A DNA stretch of 64,000 bases. It comes from Kitagawia praeruptora (Eukaryota; Streptophyta; Magnoliopsida; Apiales; Apiaceae). The stretch lies in assembly GCA_037693485.1 (NCBI GenBank), contig CM075348.1, positions 1,240,001 through 1,304,000 on the forward strand. Direction: 5' to 3'. The position numbers and the translations under genes are program-made. This document shows positions 1-10,734 of the stretch, in pieces; the first letter of the stretch is position 1; each line of letters begins with the position of its first letter. The notes below the pieces were generated by a model. That model saw only the letters and a list, made by a program, of their open reading frames with translations. It was not told the DNA's origin and ran no database searches.

Positions 1-154
1 AAAGTTATACTAGTAGTAAGGAGTTGATTCTTGTTTCTAGCCCTATAACCTAAAAGATGCTTGGTGGTTGGGGTCTCAAATGTTGTAACTCAATTATTAA
101 TGGCTACAGATGGTTTAATGTGGTTAAACAGTTGATTTGTTATTAAGGTTTTTG

Positions 155-196
155 TGTGACGACCAAATCCCTGACCCCGGATTTGGGGGCGTTACA
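155..196 (+). mobile_element. LTR-like terminal fragment at a chimeric junction
   Basis: A TG-initiated stretch (TGTGACGACC at 155) continues through a C/G-rich run to GTTACA at 196. It resembles, from memory, the terminal sequence of Del/Tekay-type chromovirus LTRs. Directly after it the sequence becomes coding for a Tat-type RNase H, so the two parts do not belong together in an intact element. Bases 1-154 show nothing I can assign. Confidence 0.35.
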
Positions 197-197
197 C

Positions 198-2333
198 AGA
201 GAACCACTGCATCTGTACCTCTCCGCCGGGCCCCTAGCCGTAGCAGCTGCTTTGGTCCGGGAAGATGGGGGGATCCAAAGACCAGTATACTATATAAGCC
301 AGGTGCTAAAGGATGCTGAAACTCGGTACCCCAATCTGGAGAAGTTTGCCCTTGCCCTAATCACAGCCTCAAGAAAACTCAAACACTACTTCCAAGGGAG
401 AGAGATCAAAGTGGTAACTGATCAACCGCTGAGACGGATAATCCACAAGCCAGACGCCTCCGGAAGATTAATAAATTGGACAATAGAATTAAGTCAATAC
501 CACTTGACCTTCATACCCCGGACATCAATCAAGGCACAAGCCATGGCAGACTTCATCATGGAGTGCTCCTTTCCTGAGCCGCAACACCCTTCAATATCAG
601 CCCAGAATGAGGTAACCCCAGGCAAAGGTCTTGACTCATGGACTCTCCATGTAGATGGTTCCTCAACAGCGGAAAGGTCCGGGGTCATCATGAAAAGCCC
701 TGATGGCTTTCAGATCAAACAGGCAATAGCCTTCAAGTTTCAAGCAACTAACAATCAGTCCGAATATGAGGCTCTCCTGGCTGGGCTGAGGCTAGCCCGA
801 ACTTTAAAACTCCGAAACCTGAACATCTACAGCGATTCCCAGATTGTGGTACGTCAAACAAAAGGTGAGTACATCGCCAAAGATCCCAAATTGGCTCAGT
901 ATCAATCCTTGGTCAAAAGTTATTTAACCACAATCCCGGAACACCAAATCAGTCAGATTAATAGAGAAGAAAACTCCGAAGCGGATGAGCTCTCCAGACT
1001 AGTTCAAAACTCAGCCGAGCTAGATAGTTCTGTCTACTTTGAAGAACTTGAGAAACCAGCAATTGATCAAGAAGAAATAATGGAAGTTGACGACAGCCCG
1101 AATTGGATGACCCCTTTTATCCTCTACCTGGAAAAGGGGGAGTTGCCCGAGGACAAAAACGAAGCCAGAAGGTTGAAAAACAAAGCGGCAAAATACTTCA
1201 TCGAAGATAACCAACTCTATCGCCGAACTTTCTCATCCCCAATACTGAAGTGTATAGGCCCGGAGGAAGCCAACTACTGTTTACAAGAGGTACATGAAGG
1301 GATTTGTGGGGACCACATGTCCGCAAAGGCCCTTGCCTACAAAATTATAAGGCAAGGGTACTACTGGCCAACCATCCACTCCGATGCAGTAGACTTCGTC
1401 AAGAAATGTAGAAATTGCCAACTGTTCAGCAATGTGCCAAGGTAAAGCCCGGTCCTACCCTCTTCAGTCCTATCCCCAATACCCTTTGTTGTATGGGGAA
1501 TCGATATAGTGGGTCCCTTCCCCCGGGCTAAAGGCGACCTGAGGTACCTACTGGTAGCCATTGACTACATGACTAAGTGGGCCGAAGCAAAGGCAATGAG
1601 GACCATAAATCAGCAAGATTGCATCAAGTTCATGGACAACATCCTAATGCGGTTCGGCCAACCCAGAGTTCTGGTCTCAGATAACGGACCTTAGTTCGTG
1701 GGCTCAGATTTCGAAAACTACTTAAATCAGAGGGGGATCAAACACAAGAAATCTTCGGTGGCCTATCCCCAGGGTAACGGGCAAGTCGAAGTAACGAACA
1801 GAATTTTACTAAGGGGAATTGAGAAAAGGCTGAAGGAAAACAAGAACAAATGGCCCGTAGAGCTACCACATGTGCTATGGGCATACAGAACTAGTCCGAG
1901 GTCCGGAACAGGAGAAACCCCATTCAAGCTGGCATATGGAACTGAAGCGATGTTACCAATTGAAGTGGGCTCACCTTCCCACAGAGCAATTAACTTCGAT
2001 GAAGCTGCAAATGAAGAAGGGCTACGAGCTAACCTGGAACTGGTCGATGAGGTCAGGGACAAAGCAGTACAAAGAATGGAGAAGTATAAAGAAAGAACAA
2101 GAGAGTACTTCGGCAAGAAATCAAGGGTCAAGAACTTCCAATTCGGTGACCTAGTACTCCGGGACATGGAGGCATCAGACCCCACAAACACTGGCAAACT
2201 CATGCCCAAGTGGGAAGGCCCATATAAAATCAAGGAAGTACTCTGCCCCGGGACTTATAAGCTCAGTCACATGGATGGCTCCGAGGTGCCTAACACATGG
2301 CATGGCCTCAGACTCAGAAAATATTATCAGTAA
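198..2333 (+). pseudogene. Tat pol remnant: RNase H, archaeal RNase H, integrase
   Basis: One continuous reading frame with only two in-frame stops: TAA at about 1443, after the integrase zinc finger, and TAG at about 1692, inside the DNG motif of the integrase core, where a glutamine codon is expected. Domains in order: the C-terminal part of RT-linked RNase H (YYISQVL, VVTDQPL), an archaeal-type RNase H (WTLHVDGSS, NNQSEYEALLAGL, YSDSQIVVRQ), an integrase HHCC finger (VHEGICGDH, CRNCQ), then core residues in WGIDIVGPFP, VSDNG and NGQVEVTNR. The end (WEGPYKI, THGLRLRKYY-like) is the usual gypsy integrase C-terminus. With RT, gag and protease missing the element cannot be autonomous. The low number of lesions suggests it stopped being selected fairly recently. 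Confidence 0.9.
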
Positions 2334-2448
2334 ATCCAAGGACTCCGGCTAGAGCAACAATTATTTTGTAATAGGAATGCAAAAATGCCTGTAATCATTC
2401 AAAGCTATCAATGAAAGGTCGTAGTTTATTTTTCCAATGTTCCTTTTA

Positions 2449-2990
2449 CAAAACAAATTCCTACTTGGAAATTTTGCATAATTTCCAAGTATGGCTGAAC
2501 CCGGGTCAAAGGTTATTACCTTGGCCCGGAGCAACCAAAAACAAATTCCTACTTGGAAATTTTGCATAATTTCCAAGTATGGCTGAATCCCGGGTCAAAG
2601 GTATTACATTGGCCCGGAGCAACCAAAAGCAAATTCCTACTTGGAATTTTTGCGTAATTTCCAAGTATGGCCGAATCCCGGGTCAAGGGATATTACCTTG
2701 GCCCGGAGCAACCAAAAACAAATTCCTACTTGGAAATTTTGCATAATTTCCAAGTATGGCTGAACCCCGGGTCAAAGGTATTACCTTGACCCGGAGCAAC
2801 CAAAAACAAATTCCTACTTGGAAATTTCGCATAATTTCCAAGTATGGCTGAGCCCCGGGACAACGGTTATTACCTTGGCCCGGAGCAAAACAACTAATGC
2901 ACAATTCCTGCTTGGAAATTTTACTTAGTTTCCAAGTTTGCGTACTTGGAAAATTCGTCTGAACCCCGGGCCGTAAGGATAGTCCCTCGG
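2449..2990 (+). repeat. 88-bp tandem array (about 6 units) with an internal hairpin
   Basis: The unit start CAAATTCCTACTTGG recurs at about 2454, 2542, 2630, 2719 and 2807, with a degenerate sixth copy near 2902. Each unit contains an 11-base inverted repeat (ACTTGGAAATT ... AATTTCCAAGT) around a short loop, followed by a CCCGG-rich segment. It lies directly after the integrase stop. The 3' regions of Tat elements are known to be hypervariable and to seed satellite DNA. Confidence 0.92.
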
Positions 2991-3035
2991 CCCGGGGCTA
3001 CTCACACCAAAAATTTGAAATATCACTGACCACAA

Positions 3036-3077
3036 ACTCCCTTATCCGGTTTACCCGCATAAGGGAGTGGGGGGCAG
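3036..3077 (+). other. Hairpin plus internal polypurine-tract copy
   Basis: A perfect 10-bp stem (ACTCCCTTAT at 3036-3045, ATAAGGGAGT at 3059-3068) with a 13-base loop runs straight into a G-rich tract, TGGGGGGCAGG. It is a near copy of the hairpin and polypurine tract at 7069-7111 next to the 3' LTR. It may be a second plus-strand priming site or a relic of internal duplication. Confidence 0.7.
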
Positions 3078-3294
3078 GACAAGCCACACCAAGCTAAAGT
3101 TACACAAAGATAAAGGCAGAAAAACATGGTTACAAAACAATTTATAAAGAGCAGGTCGGGCTGACCAACAGCCCGAAACACCTGAGAGTTGAGAAGTTAC
3201 AACAATTCAAATGAAAGTAAGTTCAGCAAAAGATAGAAGAAGTAAGGATTACATGGGCATAGCCCGAATTCTGGAACGCAGCCAGTGTGGTAAA
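3078..3294. other. No gene seen
   Basis: Spacer between the internal polypurine-tract copy and the 3' end of the antisense gene. No ORF or repeat noticed. It should contain the poly(A) signals of the antisense gene. Confidence 0.5.
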
Positions 3295-5566
3295 TCAAGA
3301 TTTAGGAGGAGGAGAGGAATCGGGAGCACCATAAGGTTTAGGCTCGCCTTCGCCCCGGGCCAAGGCATCCTCGGCAGCAAGGTACTCTGTGATGAAGTTG
3401 TCCCAGGTAGCAGTCCCGGGATCGGTCTTGAACATTTTTTCAGAGATCACCCAACAGCGGTGAATCTTTTTTGAAGCCACTGCTGCCAGGTCATCATCAT
3501 AGGCATCCGACTCCCAAAACTCGGCGATCACTTGCTCCTCGGGCTTCTTGGACTTTAGCTCGTCTCGGAGCCTCTTCACTTCGTCCCTATACTCCTTCAC
3601 CTTGGCCTTGACGGCATCTCTCTCATCAGCAAGAGCCTTGGTCGTCTCCTTGAATTTACTGGCCTCATCCTTAACAGTCTTCCGCAGTTCGAGGAGCTCT
3701 GTCCGGGCAGCCTCCGCCTCCTTCTCCATCTCCTTCCTCTTCTCGGTCACCGAGCACAAGACATCCCGGGCCTCCTTGATCGTCTCCAACTCCCGACATG
3801 CAGCAGCAGCAGTTCCAGCCATCCGGACCCCGAGCTGCCAAATACAAAAATACGATTTGAGAAAATAAGACTAAAAATGTGCAACATAGAAAGAGCTCGA
3901 AGAAGAGTATACCTGGCCATAAACTGCCATCATATCTTGGAATTGGGAGATGGTCGGAGTCTTACCCATCTCCTCCCACTCCAGCTTGCTGGGAAGATCA
4001 GCCAAGAAACCAATGAAGTTCCGCTCCTCCGGGGAAACAGGCGCAGACTGATGAGGCCCGAAGTTCGCCCTCTTCGAGCTACCATCAGCCGCAGGTTCCT
4101 GCACTATCTCGCAATCGGAGAGCATGGTCCCAAATTTTTCAGCCTGGACTGCAGAAACCCTAGGCCTCTTCCTCGGGACCAGCCCGGAATCTTCATCCCC
4201 GGCTTCTGTAACCCCCAGCTCCGGAGTCACCTCCTGGTTCCCAGGGCCCCGGTTCTCCGAGCCACCCTCCTCGTTGGCCCGCAACCCACTAGCCTCCCCG
4301 GGGGCCTTGGTATTGTCGCGGACATGGCCGATGTTCCGGAGAGCAGCAGCCAGGGACCTGTTTGCCTTGCTCATCTCCACAAATTGCTCAAACTCGGGCT
4401 TATAGCCGGGTAGACCTGAAAAAGCAACAAAAGCACATTAGTCCGGAGCAAAACAAAAACCACAAAAACTAAACATAAGCCAAATATAACCCGAACTTAC
4501 ATCCTATCCCGAAAAGATACTCATGACTCATGAGATCATCCCGAGTCACCTGCCTCTTCAGACCCCGGTAGAAGGCATGATCCCGGTCCATTGCCGCATC
4601 CTGAAGGTCGAAAACCTCGAAGTGCATAGCCAAAGGAGTCTCCTTAAAGGTGGGCATGAACCGGATATCAACGCCCCGGAGAAAAACGAATTCACCGTTC
4701 CAACCCTTCAGAGATGGAAGCATTCCGAGAGGTTTGGAAGCTGAGTTGGGATACCCACAAGCCGTACCCCGGAACCTAAACTCAAACATGGGCACTTTGT
4801 TGGATTTTACCAGCTGAAAGAGATGGTGGAAAAGTTTGAAAGTAGGTAACACCCCGGCCTTCTCACAACAACCCAGGAAATAAGAAATCCACTTCACCGC
4901 ATTCGGGGTCAGCTGGGTGATGGGGATCCCATACTCAAACAGGCACAGGGACTTGACAAACTGATGACACCTAGGCCCGTACCCCGACCTCAGGTGCTCC
5001 AACCAGACTCCGACCCAACCTCCCTCGGGCCTATGGTATATCTTCTCCACTGGCTCAGGCCATCTCCACTCAATATCTTTGTCCAAGTGAAACGTGGCCC
5101 GGAATATTGGATCCCACACCACTGGCTCCTCCAAATACTCAACCCTGAATGGCCCCACATCCATCCCGGAGCCTGGCTTACTTCCGAACTTCGAATCCAG
5201 AAATGCCTTGTCATATTGGGTCATATAAGCGACATCCGGGTTCTGGGCGAACTCCGTACTCAGGTCCCTGAAAAAATATGCCTGTGGGATTCCCGGATCT
5301 CTCCGGACGAAGTAGTATTTAGAATGGCCCCAGATGCCATCCAGCTCACTGAGGCTAAACCCCGGGCCCATATCCTTCGTCGCTATATTTGTAAGAACCG
5401 GCAAACTACTCTTCCTCTTCTTACCCATTATGCACCACTCTAAATCTACTAGATCAAGATTGCTATCCGAAGAACTAGCACTACCAGACGAACTACTGGG
5501 GTCGGAAAGGGGGACAAACACTCGCCGGGCAGTCACACGAAACTTCCTAACCATAAAAGCATACAC
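3295..5566 (-). CDS. Antisense spliced gene of the Tat element (Transposase_28/putative gypsy-type transposon family), 702 aa
   Basis: Three minus-strand exons: 5566-4501, 4415-3913 and 3834-3295. Both introns (85 and 78 nt) have GT donors (GTAAGT and GTATAC) and pyrimidine-rich AG acceptors. Exon 1 ends in phase 1 and exon 2 in phase 0; the joined frame is open for 703 codons including the stop. Residues about 199-255 (from RCHQFVKSL through ITQLTPNAVKWIS to FKLFHHLF) resemble the family Pfam calls 'putative gypsy type transposon' (PF04195). Exon 2 has a basic RKRPR patch, possibly a nuclear signal. Exon 3 (from residue 524) has a long Glu/Lys-rich coiled coil followed by an acidic end. It lies between pol and the 3' LTR on the opposite strand, as known for additional ORFs of Tat elements; their function is unknown. 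Start chosen as the first Met of exon 1. A 5'-UTR intron is possible (donor GTAAGT at about 5686). Confidence 0.8.
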
Positions 5567-5824
5567 TACCCCGAGCTACCCACCAAGCAAGAACGCAAAA
5601 ATAAGAAACTACGGAAAGGAATCTACCCCGGAGATGATGATACAATAAAGCTAAAATGCAAAGAAAGCTGGAGTAAGGAGACTTACAGAAGAATGAAGAA
5701 ACCGAAGAAGCGAAAAGCTTGAAAGCCCGAAGTGCACCTAGCTCGGAGTTCAGGTCCTCAGAGAAGCAGAATAACGGCAGCAAATCAAAAACTCGTAAAA
5801 GACAAAAGTGAGGGGGGAAGCCAC

Positions 5825-5832
5825 TATTTATA
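5825..5832 (-). promoter_or_regulatory. TATA box of the antisense gene
   Basis: TATAAATA on the minus strand, about 260 bases before the start codon at 5566. Its upstream side is the 123-bp array, so that array would form the antisense promoter-proximal region. Inferred from sequence only. Confidence 0.5.
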
Positions 5833-5969
5833 GGAAACACAGAAGTGCAACCGCCACCACACGTGGCGGCCCAAATCTCGACCCATTATCTCCACAACCC
5901 GGAGATAGTGGATGACAGCTGTTTCCAACCAACCTGTGGAAAATATCTAAAAAAAACGAAAAAAAAAGA

Positions 5970-7020
5970 AGATAACCTTTCACTCCTAGCCCCGGAGATG
6001 CGCTTTTCAGCACACACCCCGGGCCTGGGGGGCAACCAAAAAATGAACATTTCTTCTAAGTCACCCAAAGTCACGGAACTTTGGACTTGTGAAGATAACA
6101 TTTCACTCCTAGCCCCGGAGATGCGCTTTTCAGCACACACCCCGGGCCTGGGGGGCAACCAAAAAACGAATATTTCTTCTAAGTCACCCAAAGTCACGGA
6201 ACTTTGGACTTGTGAAGATAACATTTCACTCCTAGCCCTGGAGAGGCGCTTTTCAGCACACACCCCGGGCCTGGGGGGCAACCAAAAAACGAACATTTCT
6301 TTTAAGTCACCCAAAATCACGGAACTTTGGACTTGTGAAGATAACATTTCACTCCTAGCCCCGGAGATGCGCTTTTCAGCACACATCCCGGGCCTGGGGG
6401 GCAACCAAAAAACGAATATTTCTTCTAAGTCACCCAAAGTCACGGAACTTTGGACTTGTGAAGATAACATTTCACTCCTAGCCCCGGAGATGCGATTTTC
6501 AGCACACACCCCAGGCCTGGGGGGCAACCTAAAAACGAATATTTCTTCTAAGTCACCCAAAGTCACAGAACTTTGGACTTGTGAAGATAACATTTCACTC
6601 CTAGCCCCGGAGATGCGCTTTTCAGCACACACCCCGGGCCTGGGGGCAACCAAAAAACGAACATTTCTTCTAAGTCACCCAAAGTCACGGAACTTTGGAC
6701 TTGTGAAGATAACATTTCACTCCTAGCCCCGGAGATGCGCTTTTCAGCACACACCCCGGGCCTGGGGGGCAACCTAAAAACGAATATTTCTTCTAAGTCA
6801 CCCAAAGTCACGGAAATTTGGACTTGTGAAGATAACATTTCACTCCTAGCCCCGAAGATGCGCTTTTCAGCACACACCCCGGGCCTGGGGGCAACCAAAA
6901 AACGAATATTTCTTCTAAATCACCCAAAGTCACGGAACTTTGGACTTGTGAAAATAACATTCCACTCCTAGCCCCGGAGATGCGCTTTTTAGCACACACC
7001 CCGGGCCCGGAGGGCAATCA
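5970..7020 (+). repeat. 123-bp tandem array, about 9 units
   Basis: The word CTCCTAGCCC recurs at 5983, 6106, 6229, 6352, 6475, 6598, 6720, 6843 and 6965, with spacings of 122-123 bases. Units differ by only a few substitutions. Because 123 is 41 codons, frames free of stops run through the array on both strands; these are by-products of periodicity and I do not call them genes. The array lies between the antisense gene's promoter and the polypurine tract. Confidence 0.95.
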
Positions 7021-7068
7021 AAAAACAGAATCCCTTCCTCAAGTCAAGAGCGCTCAAGTATACTTACT

Positions 7069-7111
7069 ACTCCCTCATCCGGAGAATCCGCATGAGGGAG
7101 TGGGGGGCAAA
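7069..7111 (+). other. Hairpin and polypurine tract before the 3' LTR
   Basis: A perfect 10-bp stem (ACTCCCTCAT 7069-7078, ATGAGGGAGT 7092-7101), 13-base loop, then TGGGGGGCAAA directly before the LTR start TGATAGGC at 7112. The position and purine run mark it as the plus-strand primer. The stem covaries with the copy at 3036-3068. Confidence 0.85.
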
Positions 7112-7760
7112 TGATAGGCTGGAAATAGCCCAGGTCCAGTTAGGCCCAACCTCAGGCCTAAAAATAACAAACAACCCAACTTATGAGAATAAGAGCAGCC
7201 CAGCCCAAGCCAATGGGCCCCGACCCCGGACCACCACCCCGGATTAATGGACCCCAGAGTGATGACACCTGGCACACGTGGCAGCCCAGCTCGGCCGACA
7301 TCCCCACACATGGCGCTGACCAGCATTAAAGTCCAAGCGACAACATGTGTCAAATCATGTACTCAACAACACTGCCACACTCCAGTCAACGGTCCCCACA
7401 AATAGGGACACGTGTCCTACATCCCGGGAATTCAGCACCTTATCCCCTGGATCCAACGGCCAAGAGTAAAGGTAACTCACCCCTAAACCCTAGCCCTAGG
7501 GCTATAAATACCCCTAGAAAATAGGGTTTAGGGGTTGGACATTATCACATCTATACACATTTATTACCTTTGTGATACTCTACTTGATTATTATCTTCCA
7601 ATGCCAACTCTTATTCTCACGCCGGAGGCACCTCGGGGCCAAAACCCCCCTTCGATGTTGTTTTGCAGACACCCCACTACAGCTACACCTCTTCCGAGGC
7701 AGAAGTTGACGAGGAAGTACCCGATCAAATTTCAGAGTTATCACTTCAAATAATATGTCA
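7112..7760 (+). repeat. 3' LTR of the Tat element
   Basis: Starts with TGATAGGC immediately after the polypurine tract. It carries a TATA box and a downstream region consistent with U3-R-U5. The right edge is placed at a TGTCA near 7760 because it pairs with the TGA start, but with no partner LTR it could be some tens of bases off. Confidence 0.7.
7503..7510 (+). promoter_or_regulatory. TATA box of the Tat 3' LTR
   Basis: TATAAATA about 390 bases into the LTR, preceded by a GC-rich stretch with CCCTAG words. As a 3' LTR it could start readthrough transcription into 7760 onward. Confidence 0.55.
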
Positions 7761-8333
7761 TCCAACGTACCACATCATTAGATAAAATTTTTGGGAACAC
7801 ATTTAAAATACTCAACACTAGTCATTCCAAAATATGAAATAGTAAGATTTATTGAAATAATTTTGGAATAAACGAAAATCGAAATCAAATCCGAACAGCA
7901 GCGTGATTCAATTTCTACGTTTCACCCTGCAGATTTTATAGTTCCAGTACACCGCTATTCAGATTAATTAAAAGAGGCAAGTGAAGAAGGGCTGGCTGCT
8001 GGCAAAAAAGTAACAGAAAATAAATATAACTTGTGAAAAGACGAAATGAAAACGAGCATGCTCAACCGTCATCAATGGATTCCACTAATAGCCAATAACC
8101 AAACATCCTTGTTCCCTGCCTTCTCGATCAATCCTTCCCCTCACCCTCACGTTGTTTGTTCCAATAAATAAAAATATTTAATTTTGTACTTAGCATAAAG
8201 CAACGCAAACAAATTGGAATCTGCGAAAATAACACTACTTTTTACATTAAAACTTGAAAAAGGTAAATGGTCGACCTTCTAAACAACTAGTACAGTACTA
8301 CTATCCACAAAAAAGACCAAGGAACGATAGAGA
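7761..8333. other. Intergenic, no gene seen
   Basis: AT-rich DNA without a convincing ORF, repeat or element terminus. Confidence 0.5.
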
Positions 8334-8343
8334 TATATATCTA

Positions 8344-8906
8344 GGCCATTGTTCCATGGAGAACCATGTTACGTGGAGAACCGTGGAGAACCACTTAAAA
8401 TGCATTAAAATTGCTTTATATATAAGGACCCCGCCAAGGGTACCTTCACGAAAGATGCTTAAAATAATTGGCTCTATCCAACAAAAAAATAAAAAAAAAA
8501 TCAAAAAAAAAAAAAAATCCCTGCCGTGGAAATGCGAAGCATTTAAGACAGTAAACGGATGAGTTAGGTAGTCATGAGGGCCGAAGGTCCTCGACACACC
8601 CGTCAATCGTCTATTGCCTTTACCATTGATTGCCATTCCTTACAACTTTAGAATGATAAAGGCGCGAAGCGCCGTACAAGAAGGTGCGAAGCACCGTTAA
8701 CCAGTGAAATCCACTGCCACGTCATCACGTGAACAGTGAATTTTTTTTTTCTTTTTTTTTCTTTGACAAATGGATAGAGGGTAGAATTATAAGACTTTTT
8801 TGTAAAGGGGCCCCGCCATGGGCCTTATATAAAGGACAATTTTAATGCATTTTAAGTGGATCTCCACGGTTCTCCACGTAAGATGGTTCTCCATAGAGTG
8901 GGACTC
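8344..8906. mobile_element. MULE-like non-autonomous DNA transposon, 563 bp
   Basis: Long imperfect terminal inverted repeats of roughly 90 bases: the left arm from about 8350 (CCATGGAGAACCATG ... TTAAAATGCATTAAAATTG) is the reverse complement of the right arm at about 8820-8900. It is flanked by the perfect direct repeat TATATATCTA at 8334-8343 and 8907-8916, matching a 9-10 bp Mutator-type target duplication. The interior has A-rich and T-rich tracts and GCGCGAAGCGCC-like palindromic words, no transposase. Confidence 0.8.
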
Positions 8907-9228
8907 TATATATCTATAACATACACGCACACTGTCTTTTTAAAAAAAAAATATATGCATGCACATTATATTCTCTCGATTCCGTTCATTTTTCGATACT
9001 TCCTCTTTTGGAATATTTTATTCGATTCTTAACATTTTTCAAAATTATTTCTTTTATTACTAATTTTAATAAGTTTCATCATTTTACACTCACTTTCTTT
9101 TTTTATCCTTTCTGAACTGCATACTCATCCTAAATATTAAAATCAAACAAGACAGAGAAGTATGTTTTTTTTAGTTAATTAACGGAAAAGTATTTTATTA
9201 CTGTACTCTTTACACTACTCAAATCTCA

Positions 9229-9523
9229 GTGCTCGTTTGGTTAATGATAGGAAGTCATTTCCAATGTAATTTAAATTTCCAATGGAATTAATAATACCCA
9301 GGAAGTGTGAATTTGTGTTTGGTAGATATGTAGGAAGTAAATTCCTATAGGAAGTGTAGGTTAACAAGTAGGAGGTGGGTAAGCAACTTCCACCATTTGG
9401 TGGATATTTGAACTTCCTAGATATTTCCACTTCCCTTATTAGTGCTAACCAAACAACATTTTAAAATCTTACTTCCTAGATATTCCAACTTCCTAGGTAT
9501 TTTAAAGTCAACCAAACAAGCAC
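9229..9523. mobile_element. Tourist-like (PIF/Harbinger) MITE, 295 bp
   Basis: Terminal inverted repeats GTGCTCGTTTGGTT and, reversed, GTGCTTGTTTGGTT; flanked by the 3-base direct repeat TCA (9226-9228 and 9524-9526). The interior repeats AGGAAGT/ACTTCCT words. The terminal sequence resembles Tourist-type ends; TCA differs from the usual TWA target. Confidence 0.7.
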
Positions 9524-9526
9524 TCA

Positions 9527-10151
9527 ATATATGTTGCCGCATCCAAATACTGAAAGAATGAAAGTTTAAAATCTTGTTTTATTTTTCATATTAATCAGTT
9601 TTGGTAATTGATATATCCGCTAGATCAATCCAACACTAAAATCAACTCATAGTAAAATTTTGTTAAATTAATATTCAATAATACAATAAATTAATATTTT
9701 TAGTAATATTTTTGTCTCAACATAATGACGACAGTATAAATTTAATTTTGATTAATTAATAATCTCGATAAATTAAAAAAATCTACCAATCCCAACAATA
9801 TTAATTTATAAAGAGGTTTCATTGCATTTGGTTCGATTCCAATTGTCTGTGAGTACAAACTGAACTAAAATTTAAGGATTTGTCATCTTATACAATTTTA
9901 TTCGGGTTTAAAGTACAATCAAATTATTAAAGTACATACATGATACATGTTGCACAACATTATTAAATTTCTAGACAGAAACTTGTGAGTAGAAGTATCA
10001 AATTGTTTTCTTTTGGCAAATTGCTTTCATTTTATAACATCCCTACAACTTTCATACAGTTTGAATAGTTGTTTGCCAGTTACAACTGGATGTTCAATTC
10101 CATTATAAGCCTGCAAATCTTCTATGGTTGAAATATTTTTTAATTTTCCCC
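9527..10151. other. Intergenic, no gene seen
   Basis: AT-rich. No ORF above background and no element ends noticed. Confidence 0.5.
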
Positions 10152-10159
10152 AGTTCCCA

Positions 10160-10734
10160 GGCAATTTGACACGTGACACGTGAACATGACACGAAACGAT
10201 ACAAAAAATACGGTTTTGGGTTTTGATTTTTGGTACACGAAATACGAAAGTACACGAACACGAAATTACACGGAATATTTAGTGTCGGATATGGGTTTTC
10301 ATTTCGGGTACACGAAAGTACACGAAATAAAGATGTTTATAATTTACTAGTTATAGATTTTATGTATATATTAATATTATTTTTGTGTAAAAATATTATT
10401 TTTATAAAGATATATATTTTACACAAAAATATACATATTTACAAGTTTTTATAGAGTTGTATTTGAATTTATATATAGAAATATAAAATATTTTATGTAT
10501 ATTTCATATGAATATAATATTTACGAACAAATTTTAATTAAATTTTATTTTTAATTTTATATAATATATACACGAAACACGACACGAAACGACACGAATT
10601 CATTTCGGGTGGATACGAGTTTCACATTCAAGTACATGAATTCATTTCGGGTGGATATGGATTTCACCTTCAAGTACACGAAACACGAAAGTACACGGAA
10701 CGAAAGTACACGACACGACACGATTGCCAGGTCT
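10160..10734. mobile_element. Non-autonomous element made of ACACGAA words, 575 bp
   Basis: Bounded by a perfect 8-base direct repeat AGTTCCCA (10152-10159 and 10735-10742), which fits a hAT-type target duplication. The ends are inverted: GGCAATTTGACACG at the left, and the right end reversed reads CCTGGCAATCGTGTCG. Both flanks of the element consist of short GACACG/ACACGAAA/GTACACG words around a very AT-rich centre (10330-10565). It encodes nothing. Confidence 0.65.

Larger units (their letters stand above)
197..7760 (+). mobile_element. 5'-truncated Ty3/gypsy retrotransposon, Tat lineage
   Basis: Element in plus orientation. It lacks the 5' LTR, primer binding site, gag, protease and reverse transcriptase core. 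What remains, in order: RNase H, a second archaeal-type RNase H, integrase, an 88-bp tandem array, a spliced antisense gene, a 123-bp tandem array, polypurine tract and 3' LTR. The dual RNase H and a long variable 3' region with an antisense ORF are known marks of the Tat/Retand group. It is more GC-rich than its surroundings and full of CCCGG. The right end of the LTR is uncertain (about 7740-7800) because no second LTR is present for comparison. Confidence 0.85.

Noticed and set aside
1763..2233. 156-codon minus-strand frame opposite the Tat integrase
   Set aside because: Shadow of the integrase coding strand, with no protein similarity.
3548..4413. Plus-strand frames opposite the antisense gene
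   Set aside because: Shadows of the spliced minus-strand exons; codon pattern and domain content favour the minus strand.
5845..6971. Long repetitive open frames on both strands (up to 293 codons)
   Set aside because: They exist only because the 123-bp tandem unit is a multiple of three; no domain and equal openness on both strands.
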